Below are positions 22,464 to 32,582 of a stretch of 64,000 bases of DNA, in pieces. Positions within the stretch are counted from its first letter, which is position 1. Each line of letters starts with the position of its first letter. The translations under genes and the position numbers were made by a program. The DNA comes from Marsupella aquatica (lineage: Eukaryota; Marchantiophyta). Location: assembly GCA_973895155.1 (NCBI GenBank), contig OZ316899.1, positions 7,688,001 through 7,752,000 on the forward strand, given 5' to 3'. A model generated the notes under the pieces. It was given only the letters and a program-made list of their open reading frames with translations, was not told where the DNA came from and ran no database searches.

Positions 22464-25439
22464 ATGTTTCTAGCGGATCGGATTGTTTTCTTAAATCTGG
22501 ACAATGTTTTGACTCCGAATGATGATGAGCTCAAATGGCTCATAAGACTATCTCCAGAGTTCTGATAGTCATTTTTTGCGGGACCGTTTACACGCCAAAG
22601 AGGCCATTTTGTAAAGGATGTTTTGACATCATTTTGCTTGTAATGAATCAATAGTTTGTCGTGCAGATGTTTGACATATTTCTCCTTGTCTTCTAGGAGT
22701 TTGCTCTGTTTTATTTCCGTTTTGACAGGCTTCGGATTGAAACTCCAACGGTTGCAAAACTTGAGAATATTTTGGCGAATGTGAATTCATGGTCTTTTGA
22801 ATTGCAACCAGTCAAAGACAACTACCGTTTGATTGTGAGGGGAGTTAAAACAGAAAATGGGCAAAGAAACTTTGTGAGTTTTGGCACTCTCACAGACTGT
22901 ACAAGATTTGCGTCCCCAAAGGACAACCCATCTCTTCTGCTGACATTGGAGTCTGAGAGTTCTTGGAATTTCAAGCAGATGGTTGCTCCACTTCATGGGT
23001 TTTGCTCAGCACATTGTCTTGAACCTTACAGCCAGGACGCAAATGTTGTCTCGTGCGGTTTCTTTGATCCTTTGGTGGACAGATGGCTCTCACCTGATCG
23101 GGTCTTTACGGTTCATGAAATAATTCTGGGGCTTGGACAGGTCTCCTATGTCATGAAGCAATCGGAATATTTTATCTCTCGGACACGAGAGGTGGATCAC
23201 AAATGCGGATGAAGATCCCAGACGATGACTGGAGGAGAAAGATGACTATTTCTCCAAATGTTGTGTTCATGAAACACTTCAATGAGACAAAGGTGGAGGA
23301 ATGGATTCAAGGGCATCCAGTAATCCAAGACTTGGTACGCCCAAAGAAGAAAGAAGTTGGTGAAAAGAGAGTGACGATGATGATGGGGAGGGAAAGGACG
23401 AGGATGACTTGTCCGCCTCTGGAGAGAGCAAGTCCCATGAAATGATATCAGTGTATGAGTCAGAAAATGAGGATGACGGAGAGGACGGAAGTGTCCAAGA
23501 AGAGAGCAAGAAGACTTTTCAGAATCGGGCGGGGTCAGAGAATGAGTCAGAGTCAACAAGTTTAGAAGGTGGAGTTGAACCAACCAACGATGATGTTGAG
23601 AGTGGGGAAATTCAACAAAATGAGGTCATCCCCCCAGCAAAGCCTCCAATAGAGAAGCGATACGCAAAGACTTCAAAGGGAGTTTCGCCCAGGAAGGGGA
23701 AAGCTGGTGTCGTGTCAGAGTCATCCACACCCAGTTGGAAGAAAAAAGGAGTGGACAAAAAATCACCATCAGAGAAACTAGGCCTGAAGAAGGTTGATTT
23801 TGAGAAAACAAAAGAAGAAGCTAAATTACCTCGGAAGAGAGTGAGAGTTGTTGATCAAGCAGATGAGCCGCCTGTGGCAACAACAGGCTGCAAGAAGGTT
23901 CAACGGGAAGAACAAAAAGAAGACAAGAAACCATCTCGAAAGAGAGTTCTTGTTTCTGACCAGTGCGAAGTCGTGCCTCAAGTGAAAGGTGGAAAAAATG
24001 TATCTCCGGTTGATAAACAAGAAGAGGCAACGTCTTCTCAAAAGAGAATTCAAGTTGTCAAGGAAGCGCAAGGAATCAAGGACAGAATACGAAAATCAAG
24101 CAAAGCAAAGAAAGTCGCTTCACCAACAAAACCTGAGGAGGAGAAACCGTCTCAAAAGTCACGGGTTGGACAGAAATCTATGTCGGTCAGGAAGAAAGTT
24201 GAGAAGGTTGAACCGGAGATCAGGACGCTGAAGCAAAAGGGAGTCGTAAAAGATCCTGCACCAAAGGGAAAGAAAAAAACAAAACTTGATGTTGAATCAG
24301 TAGTTGTGGAATCAAGGGCAAAGCCTCCTAAGCGAAGGGGAACGACCACAAAGTTGGCTGAAATTGTTGTGAAAACTCCCATGGTCAGAGCCGTGGAGAA
24401 GAAGGCCCCAAACGTTGAGAAGAAGGTTGTCATCACCTCTCAAGTTGTCGTTCGCAAGCCCAAGAAGGCAAAGAAAAATCAGGAAGCTGTGGATATTGAC
24501 GAGAACCCTAGTTCCACGAAGCTAGTTGTCGACCGTGCTCGACTGGAGATTGCAAAAAAAACATTGGAGTTGAATAAGTCTTGGTATTGTTTCGGGATAT
24601 CCAAATTTTTTTCTGTCCCGGTTGAAAACATCCATCCCCCTCCTACAAAGATGAATGAGAGACTCCTCAATGAGGAGCATGTCAACCATCTTGCGCAACT
24701 GATGATGAAAAATGCAGGGCAAGAACCTTTACCTGCAGATTTGGTTCCTTACAAGATGATCCACGGAGTACCGAGTTTAATTGACCTTGCGGGAAAGGAT
24801 ATTGACACCAAGAAGCTTGTGGAATTCAAGTTCTTTGCCATCAGTGGTCAACATTCCACAGTGGCCGCCAAGAAAATTATTCAGAGTTCAAAGACCCAAC
24901 CATCTCTCATGCAAACAGCCAATTTACTCAAATATTGTCGAGCGCGAATTCTCAAAGGGTCAACTCCAGTGAAAGTTCTTGTAGAAATTTCACACGCGAA
25001 CAACCTTCAGGCGGAGGCACATCGGTTTTCATCTCCATTTATTGATCAATTGAAACATGCAAGAATGCAATACAATGATATGGGGCAACCAGCTCGTCCA
25101 CTTCCATCGAGTCATAAATCTCTAGAATTTCAGGTAGGTTCTCCATGAGATGTGAACAAAATTCAGATAGTTTGTCCTTCTCTCCTTTCTACGCGAGAGT
25201 CGTGTAGAGCCTTTCCAATATTTTGGGCTAACTTTGAGTTGTTTGGTCTTTCCTCCCAGGAGTATGAAACACTTGGGAAAGGTACGTTAAAGGTGAATAG
25301 CATCAACGAGTACAATTGGATTTTGTTTGCTCCCGAGAAGCTCTACTCTTTATGGAGAGAGGTTTGCAATAATTGCCTCAAGGGTAATCTTTTGGATTCA
25401 ACCGGACAAATGACAGGAAAATCAACAGAAGCAAAATAG
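22464..25439 (+). pseudogene. Large multidomain gene, part 1: N-terminal region and ParB-like domain
   Basis: Starts at ATG 22464 (DRIVFLNLDNVLTPNDDELK); two adjacent stops (TGA, TAG) follow, then the same frame reaches an 89-bp intron (22640-22728) whose removal is in frame. Exon 2 carries LLTLESESSWNFKQMV and HCLEPYSQDANVVSCGFFDP. Frameshifts near 23195 and 23370 lead to an acidic stretch (ESENEDDGEDG) and a long Lys/Arg/Pro-rich linker (23600-24500) of the nuclear, DNA-contacting type. The ParB-like domain (about 24520-25133) has VPVENIHPPPTKMNERLL and FFAISGQHSTVAAKK, a GxHR-like motif with Ser instead of Arg. A second intron (25134-25259) contains a palindrome. First in-frame stop of the next section: TAG 25437. 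Confidence 0.6.
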
Positions 25440-26640
25440 TTGACAGGGACAACATTCCGGGTTTTTGAGGGTGCCGTAGAATCCGACATCTTGGAAATCC
25501 TCCACAAAGTGAATTTGGGGGAGGCGCTTTTGATGAAAAAGAAACATGCTTTGACTGATCTTCCCGCCATGTGAGAATTGGCAAAAAAAGTAAAGTATAC
25601 TGACAAACTTAAGGGGGCAATACTTTGATTCTATCAAGAGAAGTACGAAGGGGTTTTCTTGCAAGGATCGACTTGGGGTGATGTAGTTCAGCAATATAAT
25701 TTCACTGATGAGGAATTGGATCGTTGTTGTGCAATGGTGGACACTGGATATTTCAAGAGCCTTGTGAAGGTGTCATTAAAAGCAGAGATGCCGGAGCCAC
25801 TGAAAGAATAGGTTGAGAAATATTCACCAAAAGAGGTTTGGCGGCCATCTCCGTGCAAGGATGGATCCTTACCGAGTCTTCTATACTGGAAATCTGCTCG
25901 CGTCTGCTGATCCTCCTTTTGATTCGGCTAGCTGCAAGGAGTCAACATTGGCATCTCTAGCGATTGTTGATTTGACCCATACTGGAAAACTAGTTTGGAC
26001 GCAGTCCAAAATCTTCAACTTCTTGAAGATCGTCGTGAATATCCCAACAAATGATCTGGTAACAGTTGTTTTTTTTGTTCGTCCTGGTATTATTCTTGCA
26101 AGAATAATTGAAGCTGTTCGAGATCTCCCGGAGAACTATAATGCGCACCTTGAATATGGTTTGTTCATGAGGAGTTCTATGGTTAATGCTCCTTCGCAAC
26201 ACATGAGAGGCGATGCGGACATGGTTCTTTTCCTTTGCGTCTCCCAAGATCGGGTTCCTGATTGGGAAAAGCATTTCAAGGATTTTACTGGTCACTTTGT
26301 GTTGGAGGAGTCCGACCTCGAGGAGACAATCAAGCCAAGTCAAGAGGATTATTCCAATATTTTTAAGGAAGATATGCAGGAGACATTGATCTCACGACTT
26401 GAAGGCCTTGTTCCTTTCAAGTTGACGACTGGACGGCCATTCACATTGAATATTAAGCGCGCCCAGTCGCATCCTACAGAGTTTTATTCATGCATTTTCT
26501 TTGAGGGAGGAAATTGTCCTGGATTTTTTCACAGGAGGGCAGGTACTGAAGAATGCATTGATGCTTGAGCGTGAGTGTTTTTCATTCTGCTCTGACCGTG
26601 AGGATGTCTCTGACCTCACGGCTTATGCAAAGAATCTTAA
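25440..26640 (+). pseudogene. Large multidomain gene, part 2: N4/N6-type DNA methyltransferase-like domain
   Basis: Continues the same frame with stops at 25437, 25572, 25626 and 25809, three of them TGA/TAG at plausible CGA/CAG sites. After a frame change near 25830 comes LLASADPPFDSAS (DPPF at 25909-25920), matching motif IV (DPPY/F) of amino-methyltransferases. About 200 residues later, after another shift near 26510, comes IVLDFFTGGQVLKNALMLER, matching the SAM-binding motif I (usually DPFAGSGTT..A...GR) followed by an acidic residue. The order IV then I is that of beta-class N6-adenine/N4-cytosine DNA methyltransferases. ParB domains fused to such enzymes are known in prokaryotes and phages. 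Activity cannot be assumed: the Gly-rich loop is non-canonical. Confidence 0.55.
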
Positions 26641-28139
26641 ATTGTTAGTTCCGGTTGCACAGTTTGCTAAATCATTGTGGAAACCTCCTGGCCTTGAAGG
26701 GAGTTTGACTCGCAATTCCAATGCTAGTGGAGCAAAAGAGGGCCAGCATTATCAGATTGCCGCTACAGTTTTACATTACGTCGGGGTGGAAGCGGAGGAA
26801 AAGTTTCTGAGTTCCATTGGGGAGATGAGAATTGGTCCATCAGTAGTTCCAATTGCAAGTCGTGAAGGATTTCCTCTTCTAATGGCTGAAGGAGGGTATG
26901 GTTTGATAGATAATTTTGAAAACTTACAGGCGGGCACGGGGTTGATTGCATTCAACGAAACTCTAGAAGATGTTGTGGGTGATGTCTCCCTATGCGCGTA
27001 TTGTGTAGATTCTCAAAATTTGTTTGACCCTCCAGGGTTAGAGTGCAACAGAGGTGTTCAACAATCTCTTCTGGTTGATGCTTCAGTTCTTCCACGTGGC
27101 CCAATTTTTGATGATTGTGAGGCAAAAACTACACTCGAGGATGTCGCAAAGGGGGTGGTGGATTGTGGACCCTTAAAAGAGATTGTTGTGGAGGAGGTTG
27201 GGATTGTGGAAAAAGATCACACTCCGATTGAATTTCAATGCAATGACAATGCTGACTCTCGTAGCGTTGAAGTAACAGGAGAGAATGATAACTCATTTTC
27301 TCTCACAGCAAATCTTCCTGAGGTGTCAGAGAGGCGAGTCGATTGTGCGGAGGCAACCAATGAGGCAGGTGCCAATTTCCTCTCTCTTGTCTCAAGTCAT
27401 AAAGTTCTAAGCATAAACCAATGTCCTCTCCCATCTCCGGATCCAATGGATAACAAAATGAGGATTGACAATTGCCTTAGTGATCTGTTGGATCAGGATG
27501 CGGTTCTAGTCAGGACTAATGGGTGCCTAATAACTTGTGGACAGATGAGTTGCCTGAGTCCTAGAAATTGGATAAGTTCCGATATTCTAAATGCCTACTT
27601 AAGTCTCATAGTGGAGAGGAATGAACATTCCGACAGGGAGCTTCTTAAGTGCCATGTGTTTGACACTTGGTTCTATACTGCACTGACATTGAATGGCTAC
27701 TCTTACCGCTGCGTGGAGGCTTGGACTTCACGACTGAAATATTTCTTAAGTGATTGTCATCGAATATTTGTCCCCATTCACGAAGGTGGCGATCATTGGG
27801 CGTTAGTTATGATTGACATGGAACACAAGTATTTAGAATATCTCGATTCTCTCCATAACAATAGGCCAGAGGTTCTTGAAAACTTAGCCAGATATGTCGA
27901 GGATGAAATTCAAAGCAAAAGTCAGAAGCAAGTCTTGGCTACTCTATGGCCAAAACATAGTCCCAAGGACATCCCAAGACAAATTGATTACTATAATTGT
28001 GGTGTGTTTGTTATGAAGTTTGCAAACTATCGTAGTTTGGACCTTCCTTTTGATTTCACAGGAGAGGACATAGATTTGGAGAGGAGAGAAATCAATTTAA
28101 GTCTATTCAGGAATAGATTGAGCTTTCCTCCGCAATACA
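26641..28139 (+). pseudogene. Large multidomain gene, part 3: Ulp1/SENP-like SUMO protease (C48)
   Basis: Open continuously from 26501, preceded by about 330 residues of acidic, poorly conserved linker. The peptidase domain has GGDHWALVMIDM (catalytic His, nt 27794), YLDSLHNN (Asp, nt 27845), and PRQIDYYNCGVFVMKFA with Gln (nt 27980) and Cys (nt 27998). The full H-D-Q-C set of Ulp1/SENP enzymes is intact. The domain before it has NGYSYRCVEAWTSRLKY leading into the first strand. Plant DNA transposons of several types carry captured Ulp1-like proteases. Here it is joined in frame to methyltransferase upstream and phosphatase downstream. The apparent stop at 28163 lies inside a spliceable intron. 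Confidence 0.75.
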
Positions 28140-28276
28140 GTGATTTTTGCACGAGACGCGTGTAGAGGGTGAGAGACGGGGTATTTGATTTCAAGGAGTG
28201 ACTTGACTTCAAATGGTCTTTGGTCAAGACTGTTCCAATGATTAACCATCCGGATTTGATATTTTTATGTTTGCAG
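28140..28276 (+). other. Intron (137 bp) containing a palindrome and linking Ulp1 to HAD domains
   Basis: GTGATTTTTG at 28140 and TTTATGTTTGCAG ending at 28276. Splicing joins TAC A to AG TTT in frame (PQY to KFVPK). The intron contains GCACGAGACGCGTGTAG at 28149-28165, a decayed copy of the 19-nt palindrome. If not spliced, the frame stops at 28163-28165 inside the palindrome. Confidence 0.6.
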
Positions 28277-29325
28277 AGTTTGTTCCTAAACTCCACTTAG
28301 AGATCAAGCGAAAGCTCTTGATTTTGACCTTAATAAGGTTTGTTTCGATTCCGTAAAGAGTAAAAGCTCCGGACCATTTTGGAGGCTCATATTTGTGATG
28401 GGCATTCACTGGGGAAGACGGGGCGGGAACAAATTTATGTATGTGGAGCGTCCAGGACTTCACAAATTTTTACAAGTGATTTTCAGGTATTACAATGTCG
28501 CGATTTGGACTTGCGCGGGAAGGCCGAGAACAAATGAAATGATGGATCTTGTTTTCAACGATGCTGAACAAAAGCAGTTCAAGTTTGTATTCACCCAAGA
28601 AGAAACGTTTGACACTGGCTTTTTGAGGTCAGATATTACGGATGGGAAGGCAAAGTAACATACTTCTCAAGGAAATCCAAACTGTTTGGGATCATTTTGG
28701 CAATAAATATGGTCCGACAAATACTGTTCTCATCGATGACTCTCCTCTGAAGTGTTTCGCAAATCCAAATGTTAACACGTTGTTTCCAGTTCCATTTGTT
28801 CACAACATGGGAGGCGACACTTTTCTGATGGAGATGTTGCTTCCACTTCTTCAAAGAATGCACAATGCTTTTGATGTAAGACACTTTCTGAATGTTAACT
28901 ACCCAAAATGGTCCGCCTACAACAAGGGTGAAGCCCAAAGGAGGCATGGTGATATCTTTGCAGGACTCACTCAAGCCTGGGGGCACCGCGTTGCTGGCAT
29001 CGTCGATAATTTCACTGTCCTTGATCACACGGCAGACGAGATTTCTTGGGAAGTGAAGCATACCGTGCAAAGTTTGCCACTGGTGCAGGATATGAGTGAC
29101 CGTGACATCAATTCAATTGCTAAAGGTCTACTTGGAGATGGTTATTCCGGCCCATATTTGCAAAATAAGCGGCAATTTGTTTGGGAAGTCCTAAAACTAG
29201 GGACCTTACTTCTAAGTTTAAAAACTTGTATCCTAAAGACGCTTGCAACCGAGATAGAAAGGTTGATAAGTCAGGAAGTAGACTTACTTGCTCAAATATG
29301 TTTTGTAGCAACACACATTCAATGA
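28277..29325 (+). pseudogene. Large multidomain gene, part 4: FCP1/NIF-like HAD phosphatase domain
   Basis: Starts FVPKLHLEIKRKLLIL after the splice site. The DLN-type catalytic motif is disrupted by a 1-nt loss near 28326; the alternative frame then gives LNKVCFD, so the first Asp is inferred. Next come ERPGLHKFL, NVAIWTCAGRPRTNEMMDLV-type core (28495-28550, YYNVAIWTCAG), and TQEETFDTGF. A 1-nt insertion near 28655 shifts into EIQTVWDHFGNKYGPTNTVL followed by IDDSPLKCFANPN, the HAD motif IV. This order is that of CTD-phosphatase/NIF proteins; the plant branch with DLN instead of DxDxT is familiar. The C-terminal 130 residues are unrecognised. Confidence 0.65.
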
Positions 29326-29640
29326 TCGTTATTTAAAAATTTGGAGACTTGTAACATTGAGGGGAGGCCTATTACAAGTAAACAATTGTTATGGACTTTT
29401 GTATGGTTCCCGTTAGTGGGTGACAATGAAAATGTGACATTACTCATGTGGCTATTCTCCACAAATTCGTACGCCAAAGATGTATTTTACATGGATTTGG
29501 AAATTTCAACTGGTGTTTAGGAAACTTGAAAGAGTGTTCTAGAAATTCCAGTTCCAAGTTTTGGAAACTTCATTTAAGGTTGTTGGATAATGTATTTATT
29601 TAATTTGGAAATTTTACCAAGCCACTTTGGAAAAAAGAAT
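29326..29640. other. Right subterminal region of the transposon
   Basis: AT-rich, with direct and inverted TTTGGAAA(C/T)TT words near 29490, 29518, 29562, 29606 and 29630. They match words in the left arm and probably bind the transposase. No gene is visible. Confidence 0.5.
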
Positions 29641-29665
29641 TTCCAGAATTAGTGAAATCACTAAT
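29641..29665 (-). repeat. Right terminal inverted repeat of the 16.7-kb transposon
   Basis: Ends GAATTAGTGAAATCACTAAT on the plus strand, the inverted partner of the left end. It is followed by AAGA and then the satellite sequence CCCTTGTCGAGTAG. Confidence 0.75.
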
Positions 29666-29700
29666 AAGACCCTTGTCGAGTAGTAGGGATAAAAAGCTGA

Positions 29701-30345
29701 TGTAGGGCAAAGAGGGGATTGTGGCCCGCACGAGGGATTGTGGGCCCGCACGATGGGACCTTCAAGACCACAACGTTGTCGCGAGGACTTAAAGTTAGGG
29801 GCTCCTCGGGCAAACTACGTGTTTCTGGCTGCGATCAGGACAGGTGACAAGCACTTTTCGGAGCGAACTCTCACTCCTTTATATTTTTTACTTTTCTCAC
29901 AAAGGTTACAATAGGTGCCCTTGAGTAAGCTTGCCCGCAAGAGTCTGGTAGCTGGCCCTACGGCGGGCCGCTACCTCTAACTTGTCGAGTAGAACTCCTC
30001 AAGTGACTAACTACTCAAAATTTGACGGAAAAACTATCCTCCTTAGCTCACAAAACCAAAAACTTGACTAGCTACTCCACTAGTCTAAAACAGCTCACAC
30101 GGAACTCGGGCCTGGACCAACAAGGCTCCAAACTCGAGAAATCCTCGCCTGGATCGACAAGACTCCAAACTTGAGAAATCCCCGCCTGGATCAACGAGAC
30201 TCTAGACTCAAGAAATTCCCCGCCTGGATCAAAAACTCCCCACCTGGATGCCCCTCTGAGTTAGCATGCACGCAACCCAACCGGGAGGCCTCGCCCATCA
30301 TCCCCTTTAAAAGCCATTCCTGAGCCAAAATCTTTCAGCACGACA
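29701..30345 (-). repeat. 3' LTR of the second gypsy lineage (645 bp)
   Basis: Plus-strand ends are TGTAGGGC and GCACGACA. Next to the right end is TCCTCCCCCAGT, on the minus strand an ACTGGGGGAGGA polypurine tract immediately before TGTCGTGC. A TATATT and repeated CGCCTGGATC.ACGAGACTC words are inside. The partner 5' LTR is missing. Confidence 0.6.
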
Positions 30346-31098
30346 TCCTCCCCCAGTAAACCTGAGCAGCCCTCTCGTAAGTCAAATGCACCCCTTTGTG
30401 CCCAGCCATGTCAGCATCATGGCTCTCTTTGAGAATTCGGTCTTTCTCATCCTTAGTATCCACAACCCTCTGCAACAACTGACTTGGGTCCTTATGCCTT
30501 CGCCACAAGTAGCCCTCCCTCAATAGGAACTTGTAAGATCTCTTCCGGATCTTGACGAACTCCTAGTAACTCCACTCTGGTTGCTTCTCCAAAGTGCTAA
30601 TGTAACGCCCGATATCCAGTAACTCTCCCGAGTAGAGTTCTTCCTTGAACTCTAGACTTCCAACACTTTTGGTTCCGGTCACCTCGCCAACTCTAGTTGC
30701 TACCTCATTTCCGAATCTCGCCCTTGACAGCATGTCGGCAACCGGATTATTTGCCCAATGAAATAGTTCCTCTCCTGATGGAGTGCCACCTTGGCACCCC
30801 AAAGCTCCCTCTTAACTTGGGCATATCTCCTTTGCCTTTCCGTAAATTTTTTTGCCCCAAATCCGATCGCATACCTTTCCCCATTCTCATCATCTTGCCC
30901 AACAGCCCACCCGGCTGCAAACGGACTCACATCAACAGTCATGATCAGTGGTCGCCCGCTCTCATAGTCCGCAGCTTGGAGAACTGGCGGGCTCATGAGA
31001 GCGCTCTTAAGCTTAGCCATTGCTTCACTATGCTTGGGTAGCCATCTCCACTTAACCTTTTTCCTCAACAGCTCATAGAGCGGGTCTGCCAGGTGCAA
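30346..31098 (-). pseudogene. pol: Gypsy RNase H and integrase N-terminus
   Basis: RNase H: PLIMTVDVSPFAAGWAVGQ (catalytic Asp region), KKFTERQRRYAQVKRELWGA and NPVADMLSR at the end (around 30740, other frame). The integrase start has HDADMAGHKGVHLT (HH of the zinc motif) and then ends at the LTR, so the catalytic core was deleted. Frameshifts and an early stop separate the pieces. Confidence 0.7.
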
Positions 31099-31198
31099 GA
31101 AGTGAGGGATCCAGATCTTGTAAAAGACACAAGCACCAAGAAACCTTCAAACTTCCGGCACCGATTCTCAATCCTTCATCTCGCTAACAGCTCTCACC

Positions 31199-32277
31199 TT
31201 ATCCATGTTTGGCTTCCTTCCATAAGATCCGCACATCATCAATGAACGGTCTTGCTTTTTCCGGAATGAACGGCTCCAAGATTTTACTCATTGCATTTTG
31301 CATGTGCGCAACTGAGTTCGTCGCCCCTTGAGGAAGAGTGCACATCCTCAAGAGGCCCAGCGGGGTCCTCATAGTCGTAATGTCTCGGCTCTCTTGCGCC
31401 AACTGGAACTGGTCGTAACCCGAAAACAAATCACCCATGGAGTAGATCGCCCTCCCAGCGAACTCCTCCGCAATCCATGAGTGGCCCAACTCCCACATTC
31501 CTGACGGTCACCTTGTTCGGAGGTTGCATATCCTGAATGAACCTCAAGCTTCCATTCTTCTTTCTCACTGTAAACCATCTATTCGAGTAGGGAGCATCAG
31601 ACCTCTCGAGAATCCTAGCACTCAGCTTCTCCTTAAGCAGTTCTGCAAGCTTTGGAGCTAAAGCCCGCGGAACCGAAATCGGTTTCAGATCCCACGGAAC
31701 ATGAGGGACAGTAAAGATGACCATCGATGTCACCTTACTCGGATCCGCACAACCAATCTCCTCAATCAAAAATGAGAATGCCTTGCCATGCTCCATTATC
31801 ATCTTTTGAAATGCCACTTGCTCCACCTCCGTAACTAACCCATCCAAACCAATCTTAAGCTTCGCCAAACTCTCTTGAGTAAACTTATGCCCTATCCGAT
31901 TAGTTGGCCTCAGCCTTGGTTCCAACCTTGCTTGATCCATGACCTCCATCGCATTGTCCGGCAAAGGTATCGCCGTCGGCCTCACCTTCTTGTCAACCGT
32001 CTTGTATTTGGTACTTGAGTATACAAGCACGGCCATAGACGAGTACTGCCTTTCCAACTCCTTCTCCAGCTTGTCCCTTCCCAAGTTAGACTCTGCACAT
32101 TCGAGTGGCTCTTCCTCTCCATTATCCATCGTGTTTTCCCCTTCACAAGGAGCTAAGGAACGAGCACTCCGCCGATCCACTCTTTTCAACAAAGTGCCAA
32201 GTCGTTTTCCGGACCTGGACCAGATTCGGCACTCTCAGTCCTCAACCCTTTCCTATTCCTCTCGGGGTATTTACAAA
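31199..32277 (-). pseudogene. pol: Gypsy reverse transcriptase, second lineage
   Basis: Fingers with RWFTVRKKNGSLRFIQDMQ, then frame change near 31470, then AIYSMGDLFSGYDQFQLA, LPQGATNSVAHMQNAM and the active-site PFIDDV. The thumb is damaged by shifts around 31200. Upstream Arg/Glu-rich codons to 32277 are the protease-RT linker, interrupted by the MITE. Confidence 0.75.
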
Positions 32278-32582
32278 TGACAGCAAACAGCAAACAGTAA
32301 CAGAAAACAGAAACTGGTAACAGGAAAATGAGTGGTAATTTTTTTTGAATTTCTTTTGAAATTTTTTTTTGGAAAAAAAAAGTTTTTTTTTCTTCGAATT
32401 TTTTTGAAATTTTTGCTAGCGCCCAAAGCTAGCCAAAAAATGTTGTAATTTAAGTTTTTTTGGAAAATGTGACTTTTTAGAAAATATTTTGACATGGTTA
32501 TTTTTCCTAGTAACAGTAACTTTTTTCTAGTAACAGGAAAATTTTTGCTGGTACCAGTAAACCTGTTTCCTGTTTACTGTCA
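32278..32582. mobile_element. MITE of 305 bp with TGACAG..CTGTCA ends
   Basis: Inverted ends TGACAGCAAACAGCAAACAG (left) and, read inward from the right, TGACAGTAAACAGGAAACAG, 18 of 20 identical. The interior is A/T homopolymer-rich with CTAGTAACAG words repeated. No convincing target duplication is visible beside it. It lies between protease and RT of the gypsy remnant. Confidence 0.7.

Larger units (their letters stand above)
13009..29665. mobile_element. 16.7-kb DNA transposon encoding DDE transposase and a ParB-methyltransferase-Ulp1-HAD protein
   Basis: Bounded by 25-bp imperfect terminal inverted repeats (about 20/25 identical) and by AAGA at 13005-13008 and 29666-29669; the uninterrupted satellite units show a single AAGA at that point, so the empty site is inferable. 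Both ends contain TTTCACTAA.TCTGGAA and TTTGGAAACTTC-type subterminal repeats. CACTA lies 12 bp inside each end rather than at the tip. Genes are divergent: transposase leftward from 18713, accessory genes rightward from 19232. A 2.4-kb solo LTR (19803-22240) inserted later, so the original length was about 14.2 kb. Stops and frameshifts in every gene mean this copy is inactive. Superfamily placement is open: CACTA-like ends, but a DUF7869-type transposase. Confidence 0.75.

Noticed and set aside
22640-22728. Looked for a 19-nt palindrome in the first intron of the large gene
   Set aside because: None present, so the palindrome is not in every intron of the element.
13020-29654. Placing the transposon ends exactly at CACTA/TAGTG
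   Set aside because: The flanking triplets would be TTT and AAA, not a direct repeat, and the satellite empty site fits the AAGA boundary 11-12 bp further out. A CACTA relationship is still possible.
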